Source: Crossaster papposus (taxonomy: Eukaryota; Echinodermata; Asteroidea; Velatida; Solasteridae). Taken from it: 64,000 nucleotides of DNA. Of the stretch, positions 37,297-46,739 are shown piece after piece; position 1 is the first letter of the stretch, and each line of letters begins with the position of its first letter. The position numbers and the translations under genes are program-made. The stretch covers positions 1,016,576 through 1,080,575 of the forward strand of contig JBAIAA010000351.1 in the NCBI GenBank assembly GCA_037893245.1, given 5' to 3'. The notes beneath the pieces are model-generated. The model ran no database searches and was not told the DNA's origin. It was given only the letters and a program-made list of their open reading frames with translations.

Positions 37297-39107
37297 TGCT
37301 GAGGCAAGATTGGATGAATGATCGCATTCGTAGAGCCATCATTAAGCGTAATACTAGCTACAGAACAGGCTCAGCAACCTACAACGCGCAGAGAAACCTT
37401 GTCCAGAGAGAGATAAAAGTTGCTAAGGACAATTTCTATGCTCGCAAGGTGCACTATCTGAAAAAAGCGGAGCCCGGTAAATGGCATCAACAAATTCGCA
37501 ATCTAGCCGGCCTCCGCAAAAAATCACTTTGCCTCTCATCCGACGACAAACCTGATAACGAAATAGCAAATGATCTGAATACCCATTTCGCTAACATCTG
37601 TTGTACACTGCCTCCACTCGATCCGTCTGCTATGCCAGCATACTTACCTGCAGCCTCACCGCCTCCGACGATCCTGCGACATCAAGTATACCACAAACTC
37701 AGCCGTATTAACACCTCGAAGGCTTGCCATCCAGGCGAATGCCCTTCACGTCTTTTGAAGGAGTTTGCCTTTGAGTTGTCCGAGCCTTTAACCCATATCT
37801 TTAATTGCTGTCTAAGAGAGGGTTGTTTTCCTAATATTTGGAAAAATGCCTCTGTGTGTGCAATACCGAAGGTTACACCAGTGACTGGTTTTGACCAACT
37901 ACGTCCCATCTCGATTACCCCTGTAATATCTCGCATTTTCGAAGGGTTCCTTGCTGATTGGATTTTGTATGACATCAAGGACAAAATCGATCCTAAGCAG
38001 TTTGGTAACAGACGCGGTACTTCAATTGTGCATTGCCTCGTCAGCCTGGTGGACACCATCCATACAGGTCTCGACAGCTCTGGGACCTTCGCTAATCTGT
38101 GCACAATAGACTTCAGTAAGGCTTTTGACCACGTTAATCACGCGATTGTGATCCAGAAGCTGATTGGGTTAGGAGTAGATCGCTCTATCATCCCTACCTT
38201 ATGTAGCTTTTTGTCTCAGAGAACGCAAACTGTTCGCCACCATGGAACAACCTCCCAGGAGAGATCCATCACTTGTGGAGTGCCGCAGGGAACACGTTTG
38301 GGCCCGATCCTTTTTTTGGTATTGGCCAACGATGCTGCACAGACGACGGAGAACCGCTGGAAGTACGTAGATGACCTAACTTTGTTGGAGGTCATTAACA
38401 AGTTTCAACCGTCCCAATTACAGTCTCACGTCGATTGCCTTACTGGTTGGTGTCAGGAAAATGATGTTATCCCGAATGCCGCTAAGTGCAAGGCTATGCA
38501 AGTCTCCTTTCTCCGAACTCCACAGCATCCTCCTGATCTGCTCATGGACTCAGCTAGCCTGGAGATTGTTTCCGCGATTAAGTTGCTTGGGGTCATCATC
38601 CAACATGACCTCAAGTGGGATCAACAAGTCGATCGCATCATCTCAAACGCGTCGAGGAGATTGTTTATCATCAACAAGTTAAAAAGAAATGGGGTCAACA
38701 CACAAGATTTGGTGACAATCTATCAGCTTTACATTCGCCCGGTACTGGAGTTTGCGGCCCCCGTTTGGACTTCTGGTATAACGAAGGCTCAGGCTGAAAC
38801 CATCGAACGTATCCAGAAGCGAGCTTTGACGATAATCGTTTACCCCAATATACTGCCATATAGTGAACTCCTAGAGACTTTAAAACTTGAATCCCTTAGT
38901 AATAGGCGTCACCAACTAGCAACTAAATTTGCCAAATCAGTTTTAACCTCTCCTGACCATCGCCATCTCTTGCCACAAAGTAGAGAATTAATCACAGGTC
39001 GCAATCTTCGGAACTCTACACACATGACATTACCTCGTATACGAACTCAAAGACGCATGCTTTCTCCCATTCCTTACTTTATACAACTTCTGAATTCAAC
39101 TTCTTAG
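37296..39107 (+). CDS. LINE reverse transcriptase, CR1/L2-like (5'-truncated ORF2)
   Basis: An uninterrupted 603-codon frame. Residues ~1-150 are the linker usual between endonuclease and RT in this group (WMNDRIRRAIIKRN). The RT domain follows: LRPISITPVISRIFE near 205, TIDFSKAFDHVNH near 270 (first catalytic Asp), CGVPQGTRLGPILF near 326, and KYVDDLTLL near 355 (YVDD catalytic pair). The thumb follows, then a C-terminal part with QLYIRPVLEFAAPVW and a Cys-poor tail. The apurinic-like endonuclease domain expected at the N terminus is absent, so this is a 5'-truncated copy. The open frame over 1.8 kb says the insertion is recent. The copy cannot move by itself because the endonuclease is missing. 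The M at 37296 is only the first codon after the truncation, not a true start. Confidence 0.95.
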   Translation: MLRQDWMNDRIRRAIIKRNTSYRTGSATYNAQRNLVQREIKVAKDNFYARKVHYLKKAEPGKWHQQIRNLAGLRKKSLCLSSDDKPDNEIANDLNTHFANICCTLPPLDPSAMPAYLPAASPPPTILRHQVYHKLSRINTSKACHPGECPSRLLKEFAFELSEPLTHIFNCCLREGCFPNIWKNASVCAIPKVTPVTGFDQLRPISITPVISRIFEGFLADWILYDIKDKIDPKQFGNRRGTSIVHCLVSLVDTIHTGLDSSGTFANLCTIDFSKAFDHVNHAIVIQKLIGLGVDRSIIPTLCSFLSQRTQTVRHHGTTSQERSITCGVPQGTRLGPILFLVLANDAAQTTENRWKYVDDLTLLEVINKFQPSQLQSHVDCLTGWCQENDVIPNAAKCKAMQVSFLRTPQHPPDLLMDSASLEIVSAIKLLGVIIQHDLKWDQQVDRIISNASRRLFIINKLKRNGVNTQDLVTIYQLYIRPVLEFAAPVWTSGITKAQAETIERIQKRALTIIVYPNILPYSELLETLKLESLSNRRHQLATKFAKSVLTSPDHRHLLPQSRELITGRNLRNSTHMTLPRIRTQRRMLSPIPYFIQLLNSTS

Positions 39108-39349
39108 TTATGCCCTCATAGGTTTGCTCTTGATTGTACTGTTTGTATCCTGTACCATGTGAATTTTTAAATGTTAATTTATTATATCATAATGGTCTCT
39201 GTTTTTTACTTATTAATGATTTAATTTATCCATGTGTTTTTCCTTGTTATATTTTGTAATGCATTTTACATTGTAAACTGACTTGTTTAGTCTTCGGACT
39301 TTTTACTCAGTATTTTTCTTGAATAAACCAAAATTGAATTGAATTGAAT
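37297..39349 (+). mobile_element. 5'-truncated CR1/L2-group LINE inserted in Penelope
   Basis: The element spans the RT ORF, a 240-bp A/T-rich 3' UTR (39108-39330) with AATAAA near 39322, and a short terminal (TTGAA)n tail at about 39333-39348. This kind of tail is usual for CR1/L2-type LINEs. On both sides the sequence passes directly into Penelope coding sequence on the other strand. The stretch of Penelope RT that should lie between YTNIPHD and WWRYIDD is missing, so the insertion probably came with a target deletion. No clear target duplication is visible. Confidence 0.9.
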
Positions 39350-39640
39350 CGTGTGGTATGTTGGTGTACAAGGATGAGACGTCAAAAGTCCCAATGATGG
39401 CCGTTCTGGGAATCTGGTCCTTGATTCCTTCGAGCTGGCGCAGGAAGTCTGGGGTGTCATGGATGTATGATGGAATCCTAGGTACAAGGGGTTTAAGAAA
39501 ACTCAATAAACAGGGAGATGTGTTCCGTGGGTGAGCCATTACCCGAGACGATGGGCCCACCATGGTTACCAGTCTTGTGAATCTTCGGGAGAAGATAAAA
39601 CCTGGCAGTTCTACAGTCAGTTGGTGAAAGAAATTTGTGA
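39350..39640 (-). mobile_element. Penelope-like element, 5' part of the RT
   Basis: The minus strand encodes FLKPLVPRIPSYIHDTPDFL, RQLEGIKDQIPRT and AIIGTFDVSSLYTNIPHD. This is the finger/palm start of Penelope reverse transcriptases, with the first catalytic Asp in TFDVSSLYTNIP. Upstream parts are present in other frames to about 39630 and then fade. Together with 36538-37296 it frames the inserted LINE. The RT N terminus is absent, as often in truncated Penelope copies. Confidence 0.85.
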
Positions 39641-39647
39641 GCTTTTT

Positions 39648-39795
39648 ATAACGGCAGGCTCGTTAGTCATTATTTGTACTGCCAGAGATTCTAGAATTTT
39701 CTATTTGCACAAGCTATGTGAATAACAGCAGGCTCGTTAGTTATTATTTGCAGTGCTGGAGATTATATAATTTTCTATTTATACAAGCTATGTGC
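39648..39795. repeat. 74-bp tandem duplication
   Basis: ATAAC(G/A)GCAGGCTCGTTAGT starts at 39648 and at 39722. Both copies run on through ATTATTTG, then ATTTTCTATTT, then CAAGCTATGTG. Two copies with several differences. Confidence 0.85.
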
Positions 39796-39907
39796 CGCGT
39801 ACGCGGTGTGTAAAGTCCACGCGCTACAAAATATAATATTTAAAACGATTCAAAGGGAGGTGCCGATGGCTTAACGTAAGAAGGCGGTAAATCTAAATAA
39901 TTTGTAC

Positions 39908-40348
39908 TTATTGAGAAGCTGAAAGTTTTTCGATAAGACCTTTTTTTACTTTAGACACCAATTCCACCTGATTCGAATCGGTTTTATTCTCAGTCTCTTT
40001 ATTGTTAGACCCAATACCCTCTTTCATAGTATTAAATTTATTCAATTCTTTAAAAATCAAAGAATACTCTTCGTGAGATATATCTCCGTCTTCTAAAGCT
40101 TGAGAAATATATCTTACGCTGTTGAGTTTAGCCTCGGCTAAGACTCTAATCTCGTCGTGTTTTTTAGCTAATTTATGTCTAAATCGTTTGCTAAAATATT
40201 TCAATATGAGCGCGGCGCAACCTAAACTCAAAGCTACTCCCTCCAACGCTAAACCCACGGGTGCCGTGATGACGCCGCTAATAGCGGCGATTCCCAAACC
40301 ACCGCAAACCGCGCCACCCATATCGGCTAGAGTTTCTGTGGTAGACAA
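39908..40348 (-). CDS. small membrane protein of Polinton-like fossil
   Basis: An open frame of 146 codons. The N-terminal third has a glycine-rich hydrophobic stretch (GGLGIAAISGVITAPVGLAL, then LSLGCAALILKYF). A basic-helical middle follows (KLAKKHDEIRVLAEAKLNSV), then a C-terminal helix around ISHEEYSLIFKELNKFNTM and a charged tail. The order of double glycine-rich membrane segment, then KKHDEIRVLAEAKLN, is that of a family I recall as very common in invertebrate genomes in company with Polinton-like genes. Function unknown; a membrane-disturbing or virion role is only a guess. It is the best-kept part of this fossil segment. Confidence 0.55.
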   Translation of the reverse strand: MSTTETLADMGGAVCGGLGIAAISGVITAPVGLALEGVALSLGCAALILKYFSKRFRHKLAKKHDEIRVLAEAKLNSVRYISQALEDGDISHEEYSLIFKELNKFNTMKEGIGSNNKETENKTDSNQVELVSKVKKGLIEKLSASQ

Positions 40349-40539
40349 TGTCGTAATTAATTTACCGTATTTAAAAAAACACCGCGTATTTTTAACACAC
40401 TTCGCCGTTCTCGTTGAATCGATATATCTTTCTGAACCTCTTTAATCTTTTGCAATCGAAACACGTTTGTGTCACCTAAATATATATATTCGTCGTCATT
40501 TTATTAAACAAAACTAAGACATTTCTACGTTTAAAATTA

Positions 40540-41135
40540 TCTCTTTACCGCTATTATCGATTATCTCACCGATAAACCGAAAACGTGAGGTTGTTTATTT
40601 TACCGGCTACTAAATCTTTTGAACATTTGTTGTATTTGACGTGAATTGGATCTTGAGGATTATTTGAACGAGCGGCCTCACCGTGTAGAGGTATACTCTT
40701 CAAAAGATTATTTTGTTTTCCGTTAAAAAAAATGAATCCGTAGACAGTTTATCGCAATGTAACACAACAGCGCTGTCAAGATTCATGTAAAATTGTCCAT
40801 ATATTTTAACGTCAGAACCTCCATAGAGCCACCCTCGAGGTATACTTAAAAGTTTAGCTAAATTACTCGATAACTTTATGCGATTGTTTTGGGGAACAGA
40901 TATATAAAATAGTTCGTCGGATATGAGGTTTATCGATATACATGTATCGTGAAAATCTCTTATATGATATTAAACAATATATATATTTCACCTTTTTGGA
41001 GAAATATCTGACTATTTTATCACGATCGGCGATTTGATCCGACGACTTATATCCCAAATTCTCCCAATGTATTGACGATTTTTTTTTTAGGTTATAAAAT
41101 CCCAAGTCTAACGCAAAGTTGTTTAACTTAATGTG
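40540..41135 (-). pseudogene. first copy of a paired Polinton-like gene, decayed
   Basis: This segment repeats, at clearly lower quality, the protein encoded at 41155-41840. Shared features on the minus strand are a start like LGFYNL, a block like LSKLLSIPRGWLYGG, and a later block on NNPQDPIHV and AGKINNLTF. It is broken in several places. As a fossil of a virus-like element it is reported only by position and kinship. Confidence 0.5.
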
Positions 41136-41154
41136 GCGATCACCCCGACGTTAT

Positions 41155-41840
41155 CTATACCCCGAGGTAGCTCAAAATCTGCTCGTTTTTAGTCATGACG
41201 AACGTATGTGACTGCATTTTTTTTTGTACGTTCAAAATTATCTCTTTACCTCTATTATCGATTAACTCATCACGATCGTTTTTTAACAAAAACGTGAGAC
41301 TGTTTATTTTACCAGCTACTAACTCTTTTGAAGAATTGTCGTATTCGACGTCAATTGGGTCTTGGGGGTTGTTTGAACGAGCAGCATCGCCTAATAAAGG
41401 TATGCTCTGCAAAATATTAGTTTGTTTTCCGTTTAAAAAATTGTAATGCGTAGACAGTTCATCGCAATGTAAAAAGACCAAGTTGTAATGATTTATGTTT
41501 AATTTTTCAAAATAATATCCAGTTAATGCACTATTACCATAAAGCCACCCTCGAGGTAAACCTAAAAGTTTAGAGAGATTATTCGTTAGTTTTATATTTT
41601 CGATAGACCTCATATTTCCCAAAGTCTCTGAAGTCGCTAAATTTAAATGAAATATTTTATCGTTTATCGGTACTACGTTTATACAAAATAGTGTCTTTAA
41701 AACGATCTATAAAAGAATAAAGATTCCATCTACCAGGTATGATATCGACCACACTTTCTTCAGCTTTATACCGACCAAACGTAGAATACGATACCCTCTC
41801 TACATTTTCGACGTTATAAAAACCCACGTCTAAAATGACG
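41155..41840 (-). pseudogene. second copy of the paired Polinton-like gene
   Basis: Two consecutive minus-strand parts: 41657-41840 (VGFYNVENVERVSYSTFGRY, VVDIIPGRWNLYSFIDRF) and 41155-41622 (LSKLLGLPRGWLYGNSAL, LVFLHCDELSTHYNFLNGK, RSNNPQDPIDVEYDNSSKEL, AGKINSLTFLLKNDRDELID, ending EQILSYLGV). The protein is compact and beta-rich. I recall the family beside Polinton genes of invertebrates; its role is not known to me. The gene is interrupted. Better preserved than its neighbour at 40540-41135. Confidence 0.5.
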
Positions 41841-42227
41841 ATGCTTAACTTTGTTCGTTTTAGACAGTTCAAAATACGTGTCGAGACGACAACGTATAAT
41901 ATCCAATCAAAAGCCAAGGTGGACAATAGACCCGGTATACCGAGGCTTCTCCAATCATGTGTCGGTACCAAGCTAGAAACACGCCCAGTGTTTGCATATT
42001 TTTTAGTAATGAATATCGCCTATTGCATATTCACTTTCACGCCACATTTCAAATTCCTGAAAACAATCCACATGGGCCTTAAGTGAAAATGCGCTGGTAC
42101 ACAAGTACAAGACTGGTCATGAGGCGTTTTATTGTTGGTTGCTTTAAATATAAGATTTTCATTACAATGAACGTGGACTGTCGTTTTATATTTGGCACGT
42201 GGATCGTGATTTCGTTTAGTGCTTTTG

Positions 42228-42472
42228 GTCCAGGGAAAATAAGTTTTGACCTCACACAAATTGCAATAGAATTTTTTTCACCACAGTGCACTTATATAAG
42301 GTCCTTAGAATGACATACTAAAAATATATAAAAATCCAAGTGATGGAACTATGACTAAATTGCATAATTAGTATGTCATTCTAGGGACCTTATAGAAGTG
42401 CACTGTGGTGACAAATATTCTATTGCAATTTGTGTGAGATCAACCAAACAAAATTTGATATTTTCCCTGGAC
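42228..42472. mobile_element. 245-bp palindromic MITE with GTCCAG ends (short form)
   Basis: Begins GTCCAGGGAAAATAAG and ends TTTTCCCTGGAC. Inside, both arms carry CACAAATTGCAATAGAAT, CACCACAGTGCACTT and AAGGTCC(T/C)TAGAATGACATACT in inverted order. It shares ends and arm sequence with the 1.24-kb element at 47594-48832 but lacks the long inner arms. No coding capacity. Confidence 0.9.
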
Positions 42473-42845
42473 TATTATTGTTTCGGCAAACAAGAAGCTG
42501 TTGGCACCGTACTATAAAGTATCTATCTTCCTTCCATCACAGGTATATAATGGAGGTACCATGCATGTGTGTTTACCTTGGCTTTCATTTAAAATTCATG
42601 TAAAAGTGCCGTTTATAGTTATAATTTAAAGGTAAGGTTCTATAGAACAATATTGGTTCGAGTGTCAAGCCCTCGGATATTTTTGGGTCCATTTTCTCAA
42701 TGACCGATTAAAAGTGGCACTTGGGTACGGACTGTAGGCGTTATTAGCTAACTTCACAAACATACATTTATTCTGACGTACAAACCGTTTTAGTATTGTA
42801 GTATTCTTATAAGCTTATTCTTATTATCGGCAGACCCAAACGGCA

Positions 42846-42870
42846 GGGGGGGGGGGGGGGGGGGGGGGGG
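42846..42870 (+). repeat. poly-G tract, 25 bp
   Basis: Uninterrupted G run. It could form G-quadruplexes and is a place where read errors or length variation are likely. Other runs nearby: C at 42962-42986, G at 43050-43065, G at 43571-43597, G at 44463-44488. Confidence 0.9.
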
Positions 42871-42933
42871 CCACAAGAGTGGCGACGCTAAAAAGCAAAC
42901 AACCAACACAATGAAGAAAAGCAATGCACAAAA

Positions 42934-43148
42934 CGTATGAAGCAATATATGGGACAAGAGACCCCCCCCCCCCCCCCCCCCCCCCCAACCTCCTTTGTGG
43001 TGGTCATTGTGCTGGCGGAATGTTGCAGTTTCTCTTTAGGTTTTTTTGTGGGGGGGGGGGGGGGGTGCGTTAGGTAACAATAGTCTAGGAAGTGTATAGG
43101 TATGGGGGACCAAGGGGAAGTCGCTCGGTCCCATATCTTGCTGGGTAT
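42934..43148. mobile_element. hAT-like MITE with poly-C/poly-G arms, copy 1
   Basis: TATGAAGCAATATATGGGAC at the left pairs with GGTCCCATATCTTGCTGGG at the right. Next inward is a run of 25 C on the left and 16 G on the right, so the homopolymers pair with each other in the folded element. Inner motifs (TCATTGTGCTGGCGGAATGT, GTTAGGTAACAATAGTCTAG) are shared with the copies at 45512, 51712 and 54775. The AACGT on both sides is only a weak target-site trace. Confidence 0.75.
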
Positions 43149-43224
43149 AACGTGTACAATTCCATAATTATGCCGCCCCTGCCACATCATCATTAATAAC
43201 GCCCAAAATGTTTAACTTGCAGTA

Positions 43225-43395
43225 CATTATGCCTATTGGCGTGGGACGGGAGATATCATATACCCAAATTTGGGAATACAATTATATTAAAACGGAAAAT
43301 AGAAATGCACTGTGGTTAAAAAAAGTTGCAATTTATGATGTTCACTAAACAAAATGAAGTATTTTGTCTCAACTATTACTATCGATGTGCTTAAG
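43225..43395. mobile_element. diverged half-copy of the GTCCAG palindromic family
   Basis: Contains TACCCAAATTTGGGAATA, then ATGCACTGTGGTTAAAAAAA, then GTTGCAATTT, in the same order as the right arm of the element at 47594-48832. It is clearly diverged, and the left arm is missing. Confidence 0.5.
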
Positions 43396-43570
43396 TATAC
43401 AAAATAAGAACTATTAAGAAAGACACGGACACAATTAACAATTCTCAACCAATTATTTTAGTACCTTGTTGGCTGTTAATCAAGGCCGGATCTACAACAC
43501 TTGTTTTTGTATTTTTTGGAAAGGGGAGAGGGTGGGTGCGTTCGGTTGGGTTGGAGGGGTTGGGGTGGGT

Positions 43571-43597
43571 GGGGGGGGGGGGGGGGGGGGGGGGGGG
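43571..43597 (+). repeat. poly-G tract, 27 bp
   Basis: Uninterrupted G run within a G-rich stretch (43520-43640). It produces spurious Gly- or Pro-rich open frames on both strands. Confidence 0.9.
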
Positions 43598-43849
43598 TGG
43601 AGATAGGGGGAGAGGGGGGGGGGGGAGGTTATATTTGCTGCCGAAAAGGTGAGTCCAAAAATGTTCTACCCCCAATTAAATAATGAAAAGTAAGGCTTAA
43701 GGTTTGTGGGTAGTGTTCACAATGGCTGCCTTTTTTTGCCAAAAAGATGTTATTTGGTGTTATTTAATTCTCCTTTTCTGCACAAAGATTATATGCAAAC
43801 AGGCGCATAGTCTCCCTGAGTTCTTCCGACACTTGTGGTAGTGTATGGG

Positions 43850-44594
43850 TCACATATTGATAGAAGGCCTCATGGCTCCTTCGAATTTCTCATGTAACGG
43901 GAGCCTCCCGGGTTCACGTCGGGGTAGGGGTATGTTATTTCCCACGATCACAGGCTGATTTGGAGGAAGCACTGGCTGGTTTGGCAGGAAAGCTGGCTGG
44001 TTTGGAATGGAAGAAGCTGGCTGGATTCCCACGAAGTGATCGTGCTGGTTTGGAATGGGAGGAGCTGGCTGGTTTGGCAGAAAATCTGGCTGGTTTGACA
44101 GGAAAAGGGCTGGCTGGTTTGGCAGGAAAGCTGGCTGGTTTGGCAGGAAAGCTGGCTGGTTTGGAATGGGAGGAGCTGTCTGGTTCGGCAGAAAAGCTGG
44201 CTGGTTTGGCAGGAAATCTGGCTACATGGTTTGGAATGGGAGGAGCTGGTTGGATTCCCACGGGGTGATCGGGCTGGTTTGGAATGGGAGGAGCTGGCTG
44301 GTTTGGCAGCAGAGCTGACTGGTTTGGCAGCAGAGCTGGCTGGTTTGGCAGGAAAGCTGGTTTGGCAGGATTTCCACGGGGTGATCGGGCTGGTTGGGCA
44401 CTGGGGGAGCTGGCTGGTTTGGCAGAGGATGAGCTGGCAGGGGGTAAGCTAGCTGGTTTGGCGGGGGGGGGGGGGGGGGGGGGGGGGGCTGGTTGTAAAC
44501 GGGAGGCAGTACTGGCTGGAAGAGGCACTGTCTCCTTTCAGCGGGATTTCCGCGGGCAGCATATCGCATATCCATTGCTCGTTGATCTTGAAGC
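43850..44594 (-). CDS. proline-rich tandem-repeat exon, host-like
   Basis: On the minus strand TTATTTCAG at 44595-44603 is a good splice acceptor. It is followed by LQDQRAMDMRYAARGNPAER, a Pro run coded by the poly-G tract (44463-44488), and then a 21-bp (seven-residue) repeat of the type LPNQPAL or IPNQPDHPVGI. The tail reads NNIPLPRREPGRLPLHEKF and ends EGAMRPSINM with a stop at 43850. The Asn-Gln-Pro-rich reading is split over three frames: the long run of Ala-Lys-Pro (KPASFPAKPAS) at 43935-44528 is the same DNA read out of register. Indels inside the repeat therefore shift the frame, perhaps truly, perhaps by error in the homopolymer. Composition recalls secreted structural proteins (for example shell-matrix type), but this is not proof. 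Confidence 0.4.
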
Positions 44595-44603
44595 CTGAAA
44601 TAA

Positions 44604-45503
44604 AGATTGTATCCATGATTAAGCAATACTATTTGTTAAGCCTTTCTATAAAAGTTACATTATTGCTTTCTTATCTTTTGGCCTCTAGCCGCATTGTGAC
44701 CTTTGTATACTGGCATTTTCGCATGTATCACAAGGGTGTGTAAATGATTGAGCTAAATTTGTAACATTTCTGCATTTCAATGGTCATGACTTTTGTTTTC
44801 AGAACCCATTTATAACATCTTATGGAGAACCAAAAGTTTAAACATTTTTTTAAGCACTAACGCTCGGATAACCTTTGAGATAACCCTTAACAAAATGGGG
44901 TTAAAGTACCTTACTACGTCTCTAAGAATGACTTATCCGACTCGCTGTCTTCGCTGCGTTGCATTTCTACGCATGTACTGCTGATGGAGTTGATTTTGGT
45001 TGTTAGCATGCTGCATGATTTAATGCACCACCAGACCCCAGTTATTTACGTGAGACCGATAACCTGCTATAATATAAGGCGCCGCTATTCCAGAGAAACA
45101 CGAATCGCCGCTCCCCTTTCGTGCGCCATGTCAGTATATAGACTACCAAACGGTTTCTTCAAACGGTATGTCAATGATATTGACAGTTCAATCATAAGAG
45201 TAGAATTATCACCTTATATTTACCCCTTTGACGTTACACTCATTAACTTCTTTCTTTTTAAACAACGCCCCCCCCCCCCCCCCTCCCTTACCCTTTCCCT
45301 TCCCAGGACACTGCATTGTTAAAATGTTCATTCATTTCCTTTTCGTCTTCACACACCTTTGTATGTCCTTTAATTACTCGCTCTTGGACTATCCTTCCCC
45401 ATTTAATCCATCATTTGTTCGTCCTTCCACGGGGTTCCCGGTTTTTGTAATGGACCAAACGGGCCTGTCAATCAAACAGCACCCACTTTTCGTTTTTGTT
45501 TGC
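44604..45503. other. spacer with a poly-C tract, no convincing gene
   Basis: Plus-strand frames at 44793-44984 and 44984-45563 overlap each other in different frames, run over the C tract at 45268-45281, and show no family features. Nothing else is seen. Confidence 0.5.
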
Positions 45504-45511
45504 AGAGTTTC

Positions 45512-45698
45512 ACATATGAAGCACGATAATGTGGTAGAGAAAACCCCCCCTCTTTTGTGTTGACCATTGTGTTCCCGGAATCTCAGGAATTCCTTTTAGG
45601 TTTCAAGGGGGGGTGGGTTAGGTTACAATAGTGTTGAGTGCGTATAAAGTATAGGGATAAGAGGGGGGTACCCCTCTGCCACAATTCGTGCTGGGTAT
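45512..45698. mobile_element. hAT-like MITE, copy 2
   Basis: Terminal parts ATGAAGCACGATAATGTGGT and CTGCCACAATTCGTGCTGGG pair with each other. The flanks AGAGTTTC at 45504-45511 and 45699-45706 are an 8-bp target duplication, the size made by hAT transposases. A C run near the left end and a G run further right can pair. The element ends just 17 bp from the terminus of the DIRS element. Confidence 0.85.
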
Positions 45699-45715
45699 AG
45701 AGTTTCTTGTAATTT

Positions 45716-45830
45716 AATCCTAAAATTAAACGAGTCTAATTTATTAGGCGAAGTTTGATTGAGATTCTACCGATCCATTATGACGAACAAAAGAGATTAC
45801 GTGAGATAGCGCTTACCAGCCAGCTACAAT
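45716..45830. repeat. DIRS terminal repeat (3' end of element)
   Basis: Inward from the left end it contains CCATTATGACG and then ACGTGAGATAGCGCTTACCA followed by GCCAGCTACAATCA. The same string, read inward, is found at the other end (52300-52400). The outermost ~80 bp (45716-45794) is repeated in reverse complement at 45908-45997. Confidence 0.85.
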
Positions 45831-45904
45831 CAATCTTTAAAGCACAAATCAAAAGGTTCGACAATGACGAAAAAGGGAGGTCATTATAACTTTAAGAAGA
45901 AAGG

Positions 45905-46040
45905 GTGGGCACGTAATCTCTTTCGTTCGTCATAATGGATCGGTAGAATCTCAATCAAACTTCGCCTAATAAATTAGACTCGTTTAATTTTAGGATTCTA
46001 CCTCACCATTATGACGTCACTCCAGCGACCACGTGAGATG
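45905..46040. repeat. DIRS internal complementary region
   Basis: It consists of the reverse complement of the left end (45908-45997), joined without a gap to a copy of the right end (TTCTACCTCACCATTATGAC, then GTCACTCCAG, then ACCACGTGAGAT). This is the arrangement known for DIRS elements, where the region matches the junction of a circular intermediate. Confidence 0.85.
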
Positions 46041-46739
46041 TTTAGAGCAAGAACATTTTGACTTGTTAAACATAAAGTAAGGACTCCTAAAAAAGGAGTA
46101 CCAAGTGAACAATACTTACGTCTGGTTCAACTATTTTAATGTAACTCATAGAAAATTACACTTCCTTACTAACATAAGAAGTGAACATAGGTTACATGAC
46201 AGTTTTACTAAGGGAATAAATGTGTGTTCGGTCGGTTTTAATCACTCTGTTTAATACCGCTTGGAGTCTGGGTGCTGATAATTACCCATAAAAGCCCCGA
46301 AAATCACGGAAAATTGTCGCAAGTAAATTTCGGTGTTTCGCATTCTGTGCGTGTCAAATGACATGTTTCCGCCTCTGTCGCTCTACACAATACATGCAAT
46401 AAAGCGTATTTACTAGGAACCAGACTATTACTGCTATTGGCAACCTCGTTTTCAGCGTGTCAAGCTGTACGCGCCCAACACCACCCTACTATTGGAGACG
46501 ATGTACGGTTGAAAATAAAGTGAGCCCTGGGGACGAGTATAATGCGACATCGCGTGACGTATTTTGCTGCCAGTTGGTTTTAAACACTTCCAGCCATGTC
46601 TTTATCGTCCGTTTAATACCGGCCACGTGACGGGCTCTCGACCAATAGGAAAGCCTAAACTGTCCCAGGTATTTATGAATTCTTGTTTATAATTGAAGTA
46701 GAAAATGCAGGGTTTTGGGAGGCTGCTCGTACACTGTGA

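Larger units (their letters stand above)
39870..41990 (-). mobile_element. Polinton-like fossil segment (small virion/membrane gene cluster)
   Basis: The minus strand carries several protein-coding remains that I associate, from memory, with Polinton-like elements of invertebrates. They are a small membrane protein (39908-40348) and two related copies of a second protein (about 40540-41135 and 41155-41840). The segment is decayed: the parts are short and at least one of the paired copies has several breaks. No integrase, capsid or terminal inverted repeat is visible here. Age is probably old, older than the hAT-like and palindromic MITEs nearby. It may belong to the same element as 58290-64000, now separated by later insertions. 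Confidence 0.55.

Noticed and set aside
37682-38401. Minus-strand frames opposite the LINE RT
   Set aside because: Shadows of the real 603-codon plus-strand RT frame.
42888-43193. Minus-strand frame of 101 codons with Gly run
   Set aside because: Produced by the poly-C/poly-G tracts of an hAT-like MITE; the element explains the sequence.
43445-43683. Pro-rich and Gly-rich frames on both strands
   Set aside because: Both depend on the 27-bp G run at 43571-43597 and the G-rich surroundings. No other coding support.
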